NCBI GenBank assembly: GCA_965199135.1
Contig: OZ240685.1
Span: 1,116,001-1,180,000 of the forward strand
Source: EB88 sp965199135
GTDB lineage: Bacteria; Acidobacteriota; Terriglobia; Terriglobales; Acidobacteriaceae
Length of the DNA stretch: 64,000 bases
Direction of reading: 5' to 3'
Under the pieces are notes generated by a model. That model was given only the letters and a program-made list of their open reading frames with translations. It was not told the DNA's origin and ran no database searches. A program made the translations under genes and the position numbers. Shown piece by piece: positions 51,061 to 61,074 of this stretch; positions within the stretch are counted from its first letter, which is position 1, and each line of letters begins with the position of its first letter.

Positions 51061-54000
51061 ATGAGTACGGCTATGCGGCGATGCGGTCTGGGATGGCTCC
51101 TGCTGCTGCTCCTCGCAGCACGGCTCCTTCCCGCGCAGCAACTGCCCGGCGCCCGGCAGGAGCTGGACGCGCGCTTCCTGCGAGCGCGAGGCCTCGGCCC
51201 GGCCTCGACAGCGCAGGCATTGACTCAGGCGAGGCATCAGGCTGCGCTGCTGCGGGCTGCTCGCGAGGCTGCTCCTGTGCGCCACAACAGCTCGACCACC
51301 GTCTGGCAGCCGGCCGGCCCGGTGCAGCTGGCCACAAGCGCCTACGGCCTTGTGACCGGCAGGATCAGCGCGGTCGCTGTGGATCCAAACGATGCCACCG
51401 GCAACACGGTGTACCTTGGCGCCGTTGGCGGAGGTGTATGGAAGAGCACAAACGCTGCAGGCAATGCGGCGAGCGCGACCTTCCAGCCGCTGACCGATGA
51501 CCTTTCGGTCTTTGCAAACTCCGATGTCTCCGTGCCCTCGCTCTCGATTGGGACGCTCACGGTCCAGCCCGGGAACTCAGAGGTGCTGCTTGCCGGAACC
51601 GGCGATCCCAACAATGCACTCGACTCCTACTACGGTGTTGGTATCCTGCGCTCCACGAATGGCGGCCAGTCGTGGAGCCTGATCCAGCAAAGCGCCGATG
51701 CCGTCAGCGGCGGCAATGACACGCCTTTTGCCGGCCTGGGCATGGCACAGTTTGCCTGGAGCACGGCGACTCCTAACCTGGTCGTTGTCGCTGCGTCGCA
51801 GGCTTACGAGGGAGCGCTCGTCAGCCCTTCGTTCGCGACCACTGCCGTGGCGGGTCTCTACTACTCAACCGACGCTGGACAAACCTGGCATCTCGCCACA
51901 ATCACAGATGGACCAGGAAAGACCCTGCAGTCCGCCACCCAGTACGACGCGCCGCCTGGCAATCCCGCGACATCGGTCGTCTGGAATGCGAAGCGTGGAC
52001 TCTTCCTGGCGGCAGTCCGGTTTCACGGCTACTATGGCTCGCCGGACGGCATCACCTGGACGCGCCTCGCAAACCAGCCCTCGCCAACCCTGTCCCCGTC
52101 GATGTGTCCCGCAAACCCGGGAGGCACCGGCAACACCAGCTGCCCGATCTTTCGGGGAACGCTGGCAGTGCAGCCCGTCACTGCAGATACCTTTGCACTG
52201 ACCACAGACCAGAACAACGTGGATCAGGGGCTCTTTCAGGATGTCTGCGCGGCTAGCGGCGGTGCCTGCTCCTCGAGCACCCTGCTCTTCGGAACACAGA
52301 TCGCCGACTCCGCACTGGACAGCGCATCCAGCGTGATCGACCAGGCGGACTACAGCCTTGCGCTGGCAGCCGTGCCCTCCCAGCAGGACACGCTGCTCTT
52401 TGTCGGCACCACCGACATCTTCCGTTGCTCACTCGCAAACAGCTGCACGTGGAGAAACACCACAAACACGGCGACCTGCGTTGCGGCAGAGGTCGCACCT
52501 TCTGCCCACTCGATCGACGGGACCTTTGGGGCGAACGGCCTGATGTTTTTCGGCACCGATGGCGGTCTCTGGCGCAGCACCGATGACGTGGCCCAGACTG
52601 GCCCCGTCTGCGCAGCAACGGACGGCTCGCACTACCAAAATCTGAATGGCGGGATCGGCTCGCTTGCCGAAGTGTCGCATCTCGCCGTCAACCCAACCCA
52701 TCCCGCGCTGATGCTCGCCGGCGTTGGGGAGTTTGGCGTCGCAGCGAGCGAAACGGCCGCCGCTCAGGGCGGAACAGGTCCGTGGCAGCAGCTGCTTACC
52801 GGCGAAGGCAGCTACGTCGGGATCGATCCGGTCACTCCCTCCAACTGGTACGCGGACAATGGCCCGGGAGTCTCTATCTTTGCTTGCCAGGACGGCGGCA
52901 ACTGCACCGCGGCAACGTTCGGTCCGAGTGCCGCTGTGGCGCGATCCGACGTTGAGGATGACGCCGACTACCTGCTGGAACCGCCGCCATGGATCCTCGA
53001 TCCTTCGAATCCGGCCTCCTTCTTCGTGGCAACGTGCCGCATCTGGCGTGGACCGGTGACCGGAGGCTGGAGCGCTGGCGACCTTGTCAGCGATGTGCTC
53101 GATGCCGGTGGCGGCAACTCCTGCGATGGCGATGCCGCAGTGCGCTCGATCGGTGCCGGTGGCAGTTACAATTCGTCGGCCGGGGGCGAGATGGTCTACG
53201 CCGGCATGGCCGGACCGTATGACGGCGGCGGCGTGCTTGCCGGGCACCTTTACAGCGCCACGGTTCCGTCCGGGTCTGGAACTGTTTCCTGGACCGATCT
53301 GTGGCGCAACCCGGTGACAAACACCTCGATGACCACCCAGTTCAATGGGTCTTCTGGAGCGATCTCGTCGATCGCAGTGGATCCCCATGACACCTCGGGC
53401 CTGACGCTCTACGCTGGCGTTTCGACATTCCCGACTGGACAGTCCGGGGTTTTGTATCGTTCGACAGATGGCGGAGCGCACTGGGCAAACATCACCAACA
53501 GCCTGCCCTTCGCACCGGTGAATCATGTCCTCGTCGATCCGGTCAATGCAGGCACCGTCTACGTCGCAGGCGACTTCGGTGTCTACTACACGACCAACGT
53601 TGCAAGCTGCGTGGCCACTGGCGCGGGCTGGCAGAACTGCTGGAGCGTGCTTGGGTCGGGTCTGCCTAATGCTCCCGTCACCGACCTGAAGCTCGCGGCA
53701 TCCGGAAGCACTGCGGTGCTCGTCGCCGCAACCTACGGCCGCGGGATCTGGACGCTTGGTCTCCCGGAGACGCCTGTGTACGCGCAGGCGACACTCTCTC
53801 CCGCGACGTACACCTTTCCGGCCACGGGAATCGGCTCCACCAGCCCCTCCACTGCGATCTTCTCGCTCACCAATACCGGTTCCGTGCCGCTCGATATTTT
53901 CGAGGTGACGATCGCTGGGGACTTCGCGGAGACAAACAACTGTGGGGGCTCGCTTGCGATCGGCGGCACCTGTGGGGTGAGTGTCACCTTCGCTCCCACA

Positions 54001-57000
54001 ACGACAGGCACACGCACAGGCTCGCTCACAGTGCACACGAACACCGTCTCGGGCCTGCTGACGGCATCCCTAAACGGAACCGGGGTGACTGCGGGTACGC
54101 TTCTTCCTTCGCCTGGCACCTTGATCTTTCCGCTCACCGCCAGCGGCGCAGTGTCTTCCCCTCGCATCGTGACGCTCGCCAATACCGGAGGCGCGCCCGT
54201 CTCGCTGTCGACGATCGGGATCACGGGCGCAGACCCGCTCGACTTCAGCCTGGCGAGCGGCGGCACTTGCGGCGCAGTGCTCGCGGCGAACGCTACCTGC
54301 AGCATCCCGGTAGTCTTCAGCCCAGTGGTGGTGGGCACGTTGTCCGCTCAGCTTGAGATCCAGGGGACAGCTCTGGGAAGCCCGTTCTTCGTTTCGCTGC
54401 AGGGCGCCAGCGCTGCGCCGGCCGTGCTCAGCCTCTACCCAGGCTCACTCACATTCCCATCCACGCCGGAGAACAGCACCTCGGCTTCGCAGACGCTGAA
54501 CCTCAGCAATGGCGGAGGCATCGCGGCGCAACTGGGAAGCGCAAGCGTGCTGGGCGACTACCTCATCACCTCGAATACCTGCGGCGCAACGCTTGCGCCG
54601 GAGACCAGTTGCTCCGTGGGCATTGCTCTCCATCCAAACGCTATCGGCACGCGCAACGGGCTGTTCACCATGCCCTCGCCGAGCATCCCTGCAGGCCAGG
54701 TGACTGCAAGCCTGACGGGTACTGGCAGCGCGCCGGTCTCGGTCATTCTCTCGCCCACCGCGCTCTCGTTCGCCGCACAGCAGGTAGGCACGTCTTCTCC
54801 GTCTCTCTCCATCACTGTCAGCAACACCGGTTCGGTGTCTGCTCCCCTTGCAACACCAACGATCACGGGCGACTTCGCGCTGCAGACGAACACCTGCGGC
54901 ACCAGCCTTGCGGCGGGTTCCACCTGCAGCCTTGCGGTTGTTTTTACGCCCGTTGCCGTCAGCTCGCGGACCGGTCAGCTGTCTCTTCCGGTTGCGTCGA
55001 CTACGCTCAGCGCAACCCTTGCGGGCACGGGAACTGCCCCGCCGACGCTCGCTCTGAATCCTGCTTCGCTGAGCTTTGCAGCGACCGCAGAAAACGCGAC
55101 CTCCGCACCGCAGACTGTGGCTCTTTCGAATACTGGCGGCAATCCACTTACCTTCAGCGCCATCACTGCCTCGACCCCTTTCGCCGCGAGCATCGGTACC
55201 TGTCCGGTTGCGCCGGCGACGCTAGCAGTCGGGGGCACGTGCAACCTGCAGGTGAGCTTTGCACCGACGACGATCGGCACGTTCACCGGCCCGCTCACCG
55301 TCACAGGCAACTTCACCAACAGCCCCGCGACACTCACGATCAGCGGTACAGGGAGTGCTCCGCCGGCCGTGCTGGTTGCCCCGTCGGCTCTGTCCTTTCC
55401 CGACACCGCGGAAGGTGCCGTGTCTGCTGCCGAAACGATCACGGTCACCAGCAGCGGCGGCCTGCCCGTTACGTTTACGGCGGCATCTGTAACCGCCGGG
55501 TATCAGATCGCTGCCAACACCTGTAACGGCTCCCTCGCGCCGGGGGGCGCCTGCACTGTCTCCATCCTCTTCCACCCCACGGTTCTGGGGTCTGAACCCG
55601 GCACACTTACGCTGGGCGGCACGATGGTCGGGAGTCCAGTCTCCGTGACACTCAGCGGCAACGGCCTCTCTCCGGGAGTGCTGACTGTCACGCCCGGGAC
55701 GCTCAGCTTCGGCACCATCGCCGTCGGAACGGACAGTCCAGCGCAAATAGTGACCGTGTCGAACACTGGTGGAGCAAACCTTTCGCTGAGCACGCCGGTC
55801 CTCAACGGGGACTACCAGCTCACAGCGTCCACCTGCGGCGCCACGCTCCCAGCCGGGCAGTCATGCACCCTGAGCATCGCGTTCGCACCGACAACGGCCG
55901 GTACTCGTGCAGGCCAGATCACGCTGTCGGGCGCCCCCAGCACGAGTGCGACCGTCACGCTCGCGGGCGCTGGTGCTTCCCCAGGGGCACTCGTGTTTTC
56001 TCCTGGATCCCTTGGTTTCGGTGTTGTCCCGGTAGGAAGCTCCAGCGCGCTGACAACAACCGCGAGCAACTCCGGCGGCCTTTCACTGCACGTGCTTACG
56101 ATCGCAGCCGGCGGGGATTTCTCCATCTCCGGGGGCAGCTGCGCAGCAGGGCAGACGCTCGCGCCAGGCGCTTCCTGCACTCTCAGCGTCATCTTTGCTC
56201 CCAGCACAGCGGGAACAGAATCTGCCACTATCTCGGTTACAACTGACGGAACGCCGGCACTTGCGCAACTCGCCGTTGCCGGGGTTGGCGCCAGGCCGGG
56301 AAGCGTCGAGCTTAGCCCGTCGACGCTGGTGTTCGGTCCAACGGTGCTCGGCTCCACCGCGACAGCCCAGACTGTCACCGCAAGCAACCCCGGCGGGGTC
56401 CCGGTGACGCTGTCCAGTGCCGCGGTGAATAGTCCATTTGCGATTGCAAGCGACACCTGTGGCGCTTCGCTTGCGGCCGGCGCGAGCTGCACTATCGCGG
56501 TGACGTTCGCGCCCACAGTCGCAGGGCCGTCGACAGCGTCGCTTTCTCTCCCAGGCCAGTACACCGGCAGCCCGGCGACCGTGCAACTATCGGGAACCAG
56601 TGTGCTGCCGGGTGCCTTTGCATTCACACCAGCCCAGATCGTCTTCAACACGGCAGTTGTCGGCACTACATCGAGCCAGGCAGTAAGCCTCGCGAACACC
56701 GGCGGTGTCACTCTCCCGCTGAGTGGCATTTCTGTTTCCTCCGGCTTCGCTGTGCAGAGCCAATGCGGCGCCGCGCTTGCACCGGGTGCGTCGTGCGGGG
56801 TCACCGTTTCCTTCACGCCCAGGGTGGCCGGCGCGTCGCAAGGATTGCTGACCGCAGCGGGTTCGGCGAGCTCAACCAGTGTTCCGATTTCCGCGACCGC
56901 CGTTCCGCCCGGCGCACTTACTGCTTCGCCCGCGTCGCTGCTGTTCTCGCCGTCTGTGCTCGGCAGCGTGAGTGCTGCAGCAACCGTGACCTTCACAGAC

Positions 57001-58971
57001 AGTGGTGGCATCGCCGTAGCGCTCGACTCGCCCCAGGTGTCGTCTTCGGACTACTCGATCACCGCAACCACCTGCGGCGCGACAATCGCTGCCTCTGCTT
57101 CCTGTACGGTGACCCTGGTCTTCCATCCGAATGCTGCTGGGAATCGCACGGCAACGTTGACGCTTGCAGCAAGCGCGTCCGGGGGCCCGGTCGCCACGGT
57201 CTCTCTCGGTGGCATTGGCCTGCAACCAGCGGCGCTTAGTTGGACGCCGTCTGCATTGCATTTCGGCCCGCAGCCGGACCGCACCACGTCCCCCTCGCAA
57301 TTCGTGACGCTGACGAACGTTGGAGGCATCTCGACTGCGCTCGCGCTTCCGGTGCTAAGCGGGCAGTATCAGATCACCTCGAACAGCTGTGCCGGGACGC
57401 TCGCTGTCGGAGCCACCTGTTCCATCGCTGTGGAGTTCGCGCCCGTGTCCGACGGCGCAGCTCCGGGCACCCTCTCGATTGCGGCGCCTTCTGGCACGCC
57501 CGCAGCCACGGCGGCGCTTACGGGGACCGGGCAGGCGCTTGCGGCACTCCCCACGAGCATCGTCTTTCCAGGAGCGCTGCTGATCGGAACCCCATCCGCT
57601 CCGATTGCTGCCTCGATCGAAAACCTGGGGAATACGTCGATCTCTTTGTCGGCCCCTGTACTCGCAGGCGACTTCGCCATTACCTCGTCCACCTGCGGAA
57701 CGGCACTCGCGGCGAGTTCCTCCTGTACGGTTTTCCTTACGTTTACGCCGACTGGCAGCGGGCAGCGAAGCGGGTCCCTCACCTACACCGATGGGGCAGA
57801 CACCGTGACTGTCACGCTTGCGGGTACCGGGCTTTCGCCTGCAACTGACACTCTCAGTACCACTGCACTAAGCTTCAGCGGCACCGCGCTTGGCGCCACC
57901 TCCACACCGATCCCGATCGTGCTGACCAACGCAGGCGACGCTGCCTTAACGGCGATCAGCGTCACCATCGCCGGGCCATTTCTTGTAAGCAACAACTGCG
58001 GCGCAAGCCTTGGCGGACATCTCTCCTGTGCGATTGCAGTCGCGTTTGCGCCCGAAAGCCTGGGCGTGGCGACAGGCGTCCTCACTGTTGCGGACGCGGC
58101 GCGAACACAGACCGTCCCTCTTAGTGGTCAGGGCCTGGCCCCACCCCAGCCCAGCGTGTCGCCAAACAACATAGCATTCGGGTCCTACGCGGTCAATGCA
58201 ACCACAGCGGTGCAACAGGTGACGGTCAGCAATCCGGGGAGTACGCCCATGGCTGCCTTGGCCGTGACTGTGAGTGGATCGAGCTTCGCGATCACAACCT
58301 CCAACTGCTCCACGCTGCTTGCAGCCGGAGCCAGTTGCCAGGTCGGCGTGGCGTTTACCCCCGCGTCGGTCGGCAATCAGAACGGCGTGCTCACGATCGC
58401 GAGCACCAGCCTCTCCGCACCGCTTTCGGTCGCACTCAGCGGAAACGGAGAAGACTTCCAGCTCTCTGTAGTCGGGAGCGGAAGCAGCGTCATCACGCCC
58501 GGGCAGCCTGCGACGTACGGGCTCACGCTGACGGCTGTGGGCGCCTCGTCAGGCGCTCTTGCGCTCGCCTGCGTGTCCGGCCTGCCGGCAAACGCAACCT
58601 GTTCCATCAACCCCGCCACGCTCACCATCGCGGGCGGCACCTCTGGTTCAGCAATGGTCACCATCACAACAAGCAGCACAGCCACCACCGCGGACGCCGA
58701 CCTGCCCGTGCTCTGGCACCATGCAGCCTCGGCACTGCTCCTGCTCTGCCCCTGCCTGCTCCGTGCCAAAGGCCGGCGCTGGCTGCTGCTTCTCTTCGCC
58801 GCGCTGCTGGCTTCGGGCCCGATCGGCTGCGGCGTCCATGCAAGCGGCGTGAGCAATGGAAGCGGCAGCGCCCCACCCGGCACGACCCCGAGCGGCTCTT
58901 ACACCGTCACGGTCGCTGCCACCTTCCCTGGGGCGCAGCGTACAGCAACGGTGCAACTCACCGTGCAGTGA
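51061..58971 (+). CDS. Giant secreted repeat protein: BNR propeller plus 15 choice-of-anchor-D domains
   Basis: A 2636-residue exported protein. Parts in order: signal peptide (MRRCGLGWLLLLLLAARLLPAQQ); N-terminal BNR/sialidase-like propeller region (about 60-905) with repeated STNGGQSWS, STDAGQTWHLA and STDGGAHWAN Asp-box motifs; fifteen about 104-residue choice-of-anchor-D (HYDIN/ASPM-like Ig) domains (about 910-2463), each with a typical pair of cysteines and an NTGG-type strand; an Ig-like domain (to about 2545); and a C-terminal module of two hydrophobic segments split by AKGRRW (about 2555-2591), then a Gly/Ser/Pro linker and a last beta strand set. No enzymatic motif is certain. It may act as a large adhesin or surface structure. 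The ATG at 51061 follows GGAAAGG; starts at 51073 and 50989 are also possible. Confidence 0.88.
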   Translation: MSTAMRRCGLGWLLLLLLAARLLPAQQLPGARQELDARFLRARGLGPASTAQALTQARHQAALLRAAREAAPVRHNSSTTVWQPAGPVQLATSAYGLVTGRISAVAVDPNDATGNTVYLGAVGGGVWKSTNAAGNAASATFQPLTDDLSVFANSDVSVPSLSIGTLTVQPGNSEVLLAGTGDPNNALDSYYGVGILRSTNGGQSWSLIQQSADAVSGGNDTPFAGLGMAQFAWSTATPNLVVVAASQAYEGALVSPSFATTAVAGLYYSTDAGQTWHLATITDGPGKTLQSATQYDAPPGNPATSVVWNAKRGLFLAAVRFHGYYGSPDGITWTRLANQPSPTLSPSMCPANPGGTGNTSCPIFRGTLAVQPVTADTFALTTDQNNVDQGLFQDVCAASGGACSSSTLLFGTQIADSALDSASSVIDQADYSLALAAVPSQQDTLLFVGTTDIFRCSLANSCTWRNTTNTATCVAAEVAPSAHSIDGTFGANGLMFFGTDGGLWRSTDDVAQTGPVCAATDGSHYQNLNGGIGSLAEVSHLAVNPTHPALMLAGVGEFGVAASETAAAQGGTGPWQQLLTGEGSYVGIDPVTPSNWYADNGPGVSIFACQDGGNCTAATFGPSAAVARSDVEDDADYLLEPPPWILDPSNPASFFVATCRIWRGPVTGGWSAGDLVSDVLDAGGGNSCDGDAAVRSIGAGGSYNSSAGGEMVYAGMAGPYDGGGVLAGHLYSATVPSGSGTVSWTDLWRNPVTNTSMTTQFNGSSGAISSIAVDPHDTSGLTLYAGVSTFPTGQSGVLYRSTDGGAHWANITNSLPFAPVNHVLVDPVNAGTVYVAGDFGVYYTTNVASCVATGAGWQNCWSVLGSGLPNAPVTDLKLAASGSTAVLVAATYGRGIWTLGLPETPVYAQATLSPATYTFPATGIGSTSPSTAIFSLTNTGSVPLDIFEVTIAGDFAETNNCGGSLAIGGTCGVSVTFAPTTTGTRTGSLTVHTNTVSGLLTASLNGTGVTAGTLLPSPGTLIFPLTASGAVSSPRIVTLANTGGAPVSLSTIGITGADPLDFSLASGGTCGAVLAANATCSIPVVFSPVVVGTLSAQLEIQGTALGSPFFVSLQGASAAPAVLSLYPGSLTFPSTPENSTSASQTLNLSNGGGIAAQLGSASVLGDYLITSNTCGATLAPETSCSVGIALHPNAIGTRNGLFTMPSPSIPAGQVTASLTGTGSAPVSVILSPTALSFAAQQVGTSSPSLSITVSNTGSVSAPLATPTITGDFALQTNTCGTSLAAGSTCSLAVVFTPVAVSSRTGQLSLPVASTTLSATLAGTGTAPPTLALNPASLSFAATAENATSAPQTVALSNTGGNPLTFSAITASTPFAASIGTCPVAPATLAVGGTCNLQVSFAPTTIGTFTGPLTVTGNFTNSPATLTISGTGSAPPAVLVAPSALSFPDTAEGAVSAAETITVTSSGGLPVTFTAASVTAGYQIAANTCNGSLAPGGACTVSILFHPTVLGSEPGTLTLGGTMVGSPVSVTLSGNGLSPGVLTVTPGTLSFGTIAVGTDSPAQIVTVSNTGGANLSLSTPVLNGDYQLTASTCGATLPAGQSCTLSIAFAPTTAGTRAGQITLSGAPSTSATVTLAGAGASPGALVFSPGSLGFGVVPVGSSSALTTTASNSGGLSLHVLTIAAGGDFSISGGSCAAGQTLAPGASCTLSVIFAPSTAGTESATISVTTDGTPALAQLAVAGVGARPGSVELSPSTLVFGPTVLGSTATAQTVTASNPGGVPVTLSSAAVNSPFAIASDTCGASLAAGASCTIAVTFAPTVAGPSTASLSLPGQYTGSPATVQLSGTSVLPGAFAFTPAQIVFNTAVVGTTSSQAVSLANTGGVTLPLSGISVSSGFAVQSQCGAALAPGASCGVTVSFTPRVAGASQGLLTAAGSASSTSVPISATAVPPGALTASPASLLFSPSVLGSVSAAATVTFTDSGGIAVALDSPQVSSSDYSITATTCGATIAASASCTVTLVFHPNAAGNRTATLTLAASASGGPVATVSLGGIGLQPAALSWTPSALHFGPQPDRTTSPSQFVTLTNVGGISTALALPVLSGQYQITSNSCAGTLAVGATCSIAVEFAPVSDGAAPGTLSIAAPSGTPAATAALTGTGQALAALPTSIVFPGALLIGTPSAPIAASIENLGNTSISLSAPVLAGDFAITSSTCGTALAASSSCTVFLTFTPTGSGQRSGSLTYTDGADTVTVTLAGTGLSPATDTLSTTALSFSGTALGATSTPIPIVLTNAGDAALTAISVTIAGPFLVSNNCGASLGGHLSCAIAVAFAPESLGVATGVLTVADAARTQTVPLSGQGLAPPQPSVSPNNIAFGSYAVNATTAVQQVTVSNPGSTPMAALAVTVSGSSFAITTSNCSTLLAAGASCQVGVAFTPASVGNQNGVLTIASTSLSAPLSVALSGNGEDFQLSVVGSGSSVITPGQPATYGLTLTAVGASSGALALACVSGLPANATCSINPATLTIAGGTSGSAMVTITTSSTATTADADLPVLWHHAASALLLLCPCLLRAKGRRWLLLLFAALLASGPIGCGVHASGVSNGSGSAPPGTTPSGSYTVTVAATFPGAQRTATVQLTVQ
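53788..58447 (+). repeat. Array of 15 choice-of-anchor-D domain repeats (protein level)
   Basis: Fifteen consecutive units of about 310 bp encode choice-of-anchor-D domains. Each starts with a P-x-S/T-L-x-F strand, continues with VTxxNTGG-like and a Cys-Gly, and closes with x-C-T/S-V/I-x-VxFxPxxxGxxxG. Unit-to-unit amino-acid similarity is moderate, so the array looks old rather than newly expanded. Confidence 0.85.
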
Positions 58972-59179
58972 GGCTTGCAGGCGTAGGTGATTTCCACTTA
59001 GCCGGAGTAGTTCTCTCCCCTCACCAGCGCCATCCACTCTCTCAGCCACGCCACCAGCGCTCGGTGGCCGTGGTGGCGACACCAGCATCGCTGCGGGGCG
59101 TTTGCAGCCAAGCCGCTATACTTCCCCTAGCGCCCGGCTGCCCCTGAGCGGCCCGTCCGGCGGAAAGAGGCAGCGCACC

Positions 59180-59536
59180 GTGACCGATCCCATCGCAAAC
59201 ACAGCCCCGAGGGAGGCAGCCATCGGGCAGGCCGAAGTGGAGCATGTCGCCGCACTCGCCTCGCTGGCACTGACGCCTGAAGAGATGGCGAGCCTTGGCA
59301 AGGATCTCCGCAGCATTCTTGGCTATGTGGACGAACTTCGCGAGCTCGACACGACCGGCGTTGCACCGCTGACCCATGTTTCCGAGCTCTTTTCCACCGC
59401 GCCGCCGCAGCCCGCGGCGACCGCCCACCTGCGTGCGGATGAACCGCGCTCCTCGCTCGACCGCTCGCTCGTCATGCACGGCGCTCCCGCGACCGACGGC
59501 ACGTTTTTCAAGGTCCCAAAAGTGATCGAGCGGTAG
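59180..59536 (+). CDS. gatC: Asp-tRNA(Asn)/Glu-tRNA(Gln) amidotransferase subunit C
   Basis: GatC is the small subunit that ties GatA to GatB in the enzyme that converts misacylated Glu-tRNA(Gln) or Asp-tRNA(Asn) to the correct amides. The 118-residue protein shows the family pattern VEHVAALASLALTPEEMASLGKDLRSILGYVDEL. The C-terminal basic and acidic patches follow (DEPRSSLDRSLVMHGAPATDGTFFKVPKVIE). The GTG at 59180 is chosen, with AAAGAGG nine bases upstream. gatA follows after 29 bases. Confidence 0.93.
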   Translation: MTDPIANTAPREAAIGQAEVEHVAALASLALTPEEMASLGKDLRSILGYVDELRELDTTGVAPLTHVSELFSTAPPQPAATAHLRADEPRSSLDRSLVMHGAPATDGTFFKVPKVIER

Positions 59537-59565
59537 CCTCCGCACCCCAAGGACAGACACACGGC

Positions 59566-61047
59566 ATGACCGAAAGCATCTCGCGCCTCACCATAGAGAA
59601 CGGCACCCAGAACCCCGACGCGCTCACCATCGAGCACCTGCGCACCACCATCGCCAGCGGAGCAGTGTCCGCGCAGCAGATCGCCGAGCAGTGCTATCAC
59701 CAGATCGCTGAGCGGGATACCGAGATCCATGCCTTCCTGTCGCTCGCGAAGGAGCGAGCACTCGCACAGGCCGCGCGGATCGACGCGCTGGCCGCTGCGG
59801 GAGACGCGCTGCCAACGCTCGCCGGCATCCCGGTCGGCATCAAGGATGCCCTGACCGTGCAGGGTCTGCCTGCCACCGCCGGATCGAAGATCCTCGAAAA
59901 CTTCATCGCCCCCTACACCGCGACTAGCGTGCAGCGGCTTGAAGATGCAGGCGCCGTGATTCTCGGCAAACTCAACTGCGATGAGTTCGCCATGGGTTCG
60001 TCGAATGAGAATTCGGCTTATGGCCCCACGCGCAATCCGCACGCACCGGACCATGTTCCGGGCGGCTCGTCCGGCGGGTCAGCCGCTGCGGTTGCGGCGG
60101 GCATGGCCGTGGCTACGCTTGGCACGGACACGGGCGGGTCGATCCGCCAGCCGGCGTCGTTCTGCGGTGTGGTGGGCCTCCTGCCGACCTATGGCCGCGT
60201 CTCGCGCTACGGGCTGATCGCGTTTGCCTCCTCGCTTGATCGGGTCGGTCCCTTCACCAACTCGGTGCGCGACGCGGCAACGGTGCTCGGCGTGATGGCA
60301 GGCGCAGACGCGCTCGATGCCACCTGCTCCGAGCTGCCGGTGCCCGACTATGCCGGGCTGCTCGCGCAGGAACAGGGCATCAACGGCCTCCGCATCGGCG
60401 TGCCCAGGGAGTACTTCGCCGAGGGGCTTGACGAAGAAGTGCGTGCGCATGTCGAGAAGGCGATCGATGGCCTGCGCGAGGCAGGCGCGGAGATCCGCGA
60501 GATCTCGCTGCCGCACACCCGCTATGCTGTGCCGGCGTACTACCTGATCGCCACGGCCGAGGCCAGTTCCAACCTGGCACGCTTCGACGGCGTCCGCTAT
60601 GGCTACCGCGCGCCGCACGCTGCTTCGCTTTCCGGCATGTACCGCGAGTCGCGCGATGGCGGCTTCGGCGCCGAGGTCAAGCGCCGCATCCTGCTCGGCA
60701 CCTACGCCCTCTCCGCCGGGTACTACGACGCGTATTACAAGAAAGCTCAGCAGGTGCGGCGCCTGCTTGCCGAGGACTTCCTCAAGGCCTTCGCGAGCGA
60801 GGTCGACGCGATCGTCACCCCGGTCGCGCCGACGCCTGCGTTCAAGCTGGGTGAAAAGTCCGACGACCCGCTCAGCATGTACCTCGCCGACATCTACACG
60901 GTGACCGCGTCGCTCGCCGGCATCTGCGGGCTGTCCGTCCCGGCCGGCTGCTCGAGCCAGGGGCTGCCGATCGGCGTCCAGGTGCTGGGCAAGCACTTTG
61001 ACGAATCAACGATCTTCCGGGTGGGCGAAGCGATCGAGCGCGGCTAG
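59566..61047 (+). CDS. gatA: Asp-tRNA(Asn)/Glu-tRNA(Gln) amidotransferase subunit A
   Basis: GatA is the amidase subunit that releases ammonia from glutamine. The 493-residue protein has the amidase-signature triad Lys93 (GIPVGIKDA), cis-Ser168 (PGGSSGGSAAA) and nucleophile Ser192 (TDTGGSIRQPASFCG). The length is normal. It follows gatC in an operon; gatB is not in the window. The stop codon lies in the loop of a 12-bp perfect hairpin. Confidence 0.96.
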   Translation: MTESISRLTIENGTQNPDALTIEHLRTTIASGAVSAQQIAEQCYHQIAERDTEIHAFLSLAKERALAQAARIDALAAAGDALPTLAGIPVGIKDALTVQGLPATAGSKILENFIAPYTATSVQRLEDAGAVILGKLNCDEFAMGSSNENSAYGPTRNPHAPDHVPGGSSGGSAAAVAAGMAVATLGTDTGGSIRQPASFCGVVGLLPTYGRVSRYGLIAFASSLDRVGPFTNSVRDAATVLGVMAGADALDATCSELPVPDYAGLLAQEQGINGLRIGVPREYFAEGLDEEVRAHVEKAIDGLREAGAEIREISLPHTRYAVPAYYLIATAEASSNLARFDGVRYGYRAPHAASLSGMYRESRDGGFGAEVKRRILLGTYALSAGYYDAYYKKAQQVRRLLAEDFLKAFASEVDAIVTPVAPTPAFKLGEKSDDPLSMYLADIYTVTASLAGICGLSVPAGCSSQGLPIGVQVLGKHFDESTIFRVGEAIERG

Positions 61048-61064
61048 TCCGTCGCGCTCGATCG
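61031..61064. terminator. Perfect 12-bp hairpin containing the gatA stop codon
   Basis: Arms CGATCGAGCGCG (61031-61042) and CGCGCTCGATCG (61053-61064) pair perfectly around a 10-base loop that contains the TAG of gatA (61045-61047). There is no T-run after it. It may be a terminator for the gatCA operon or a transcript-end protector. Confidence 0.65.
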
Positions 61065-61074
61065 GAACCTCGAC

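Noticed and set aside
55812..57011. A 399-codon minus-strand frame inside the giant gene
   Set aside because: It is produced by the regular codon use of the Ig-like repeats in reverse; no start signal or domain.
59102..59179. Extended start for gatC at 59102 and a promoter using TTGCAG/TATACT
   Set aside because: The family start is the GTG at 59180 with AAAGAGG upstream; the two boxes are only 9 bp apart, too close for a normal promoter.
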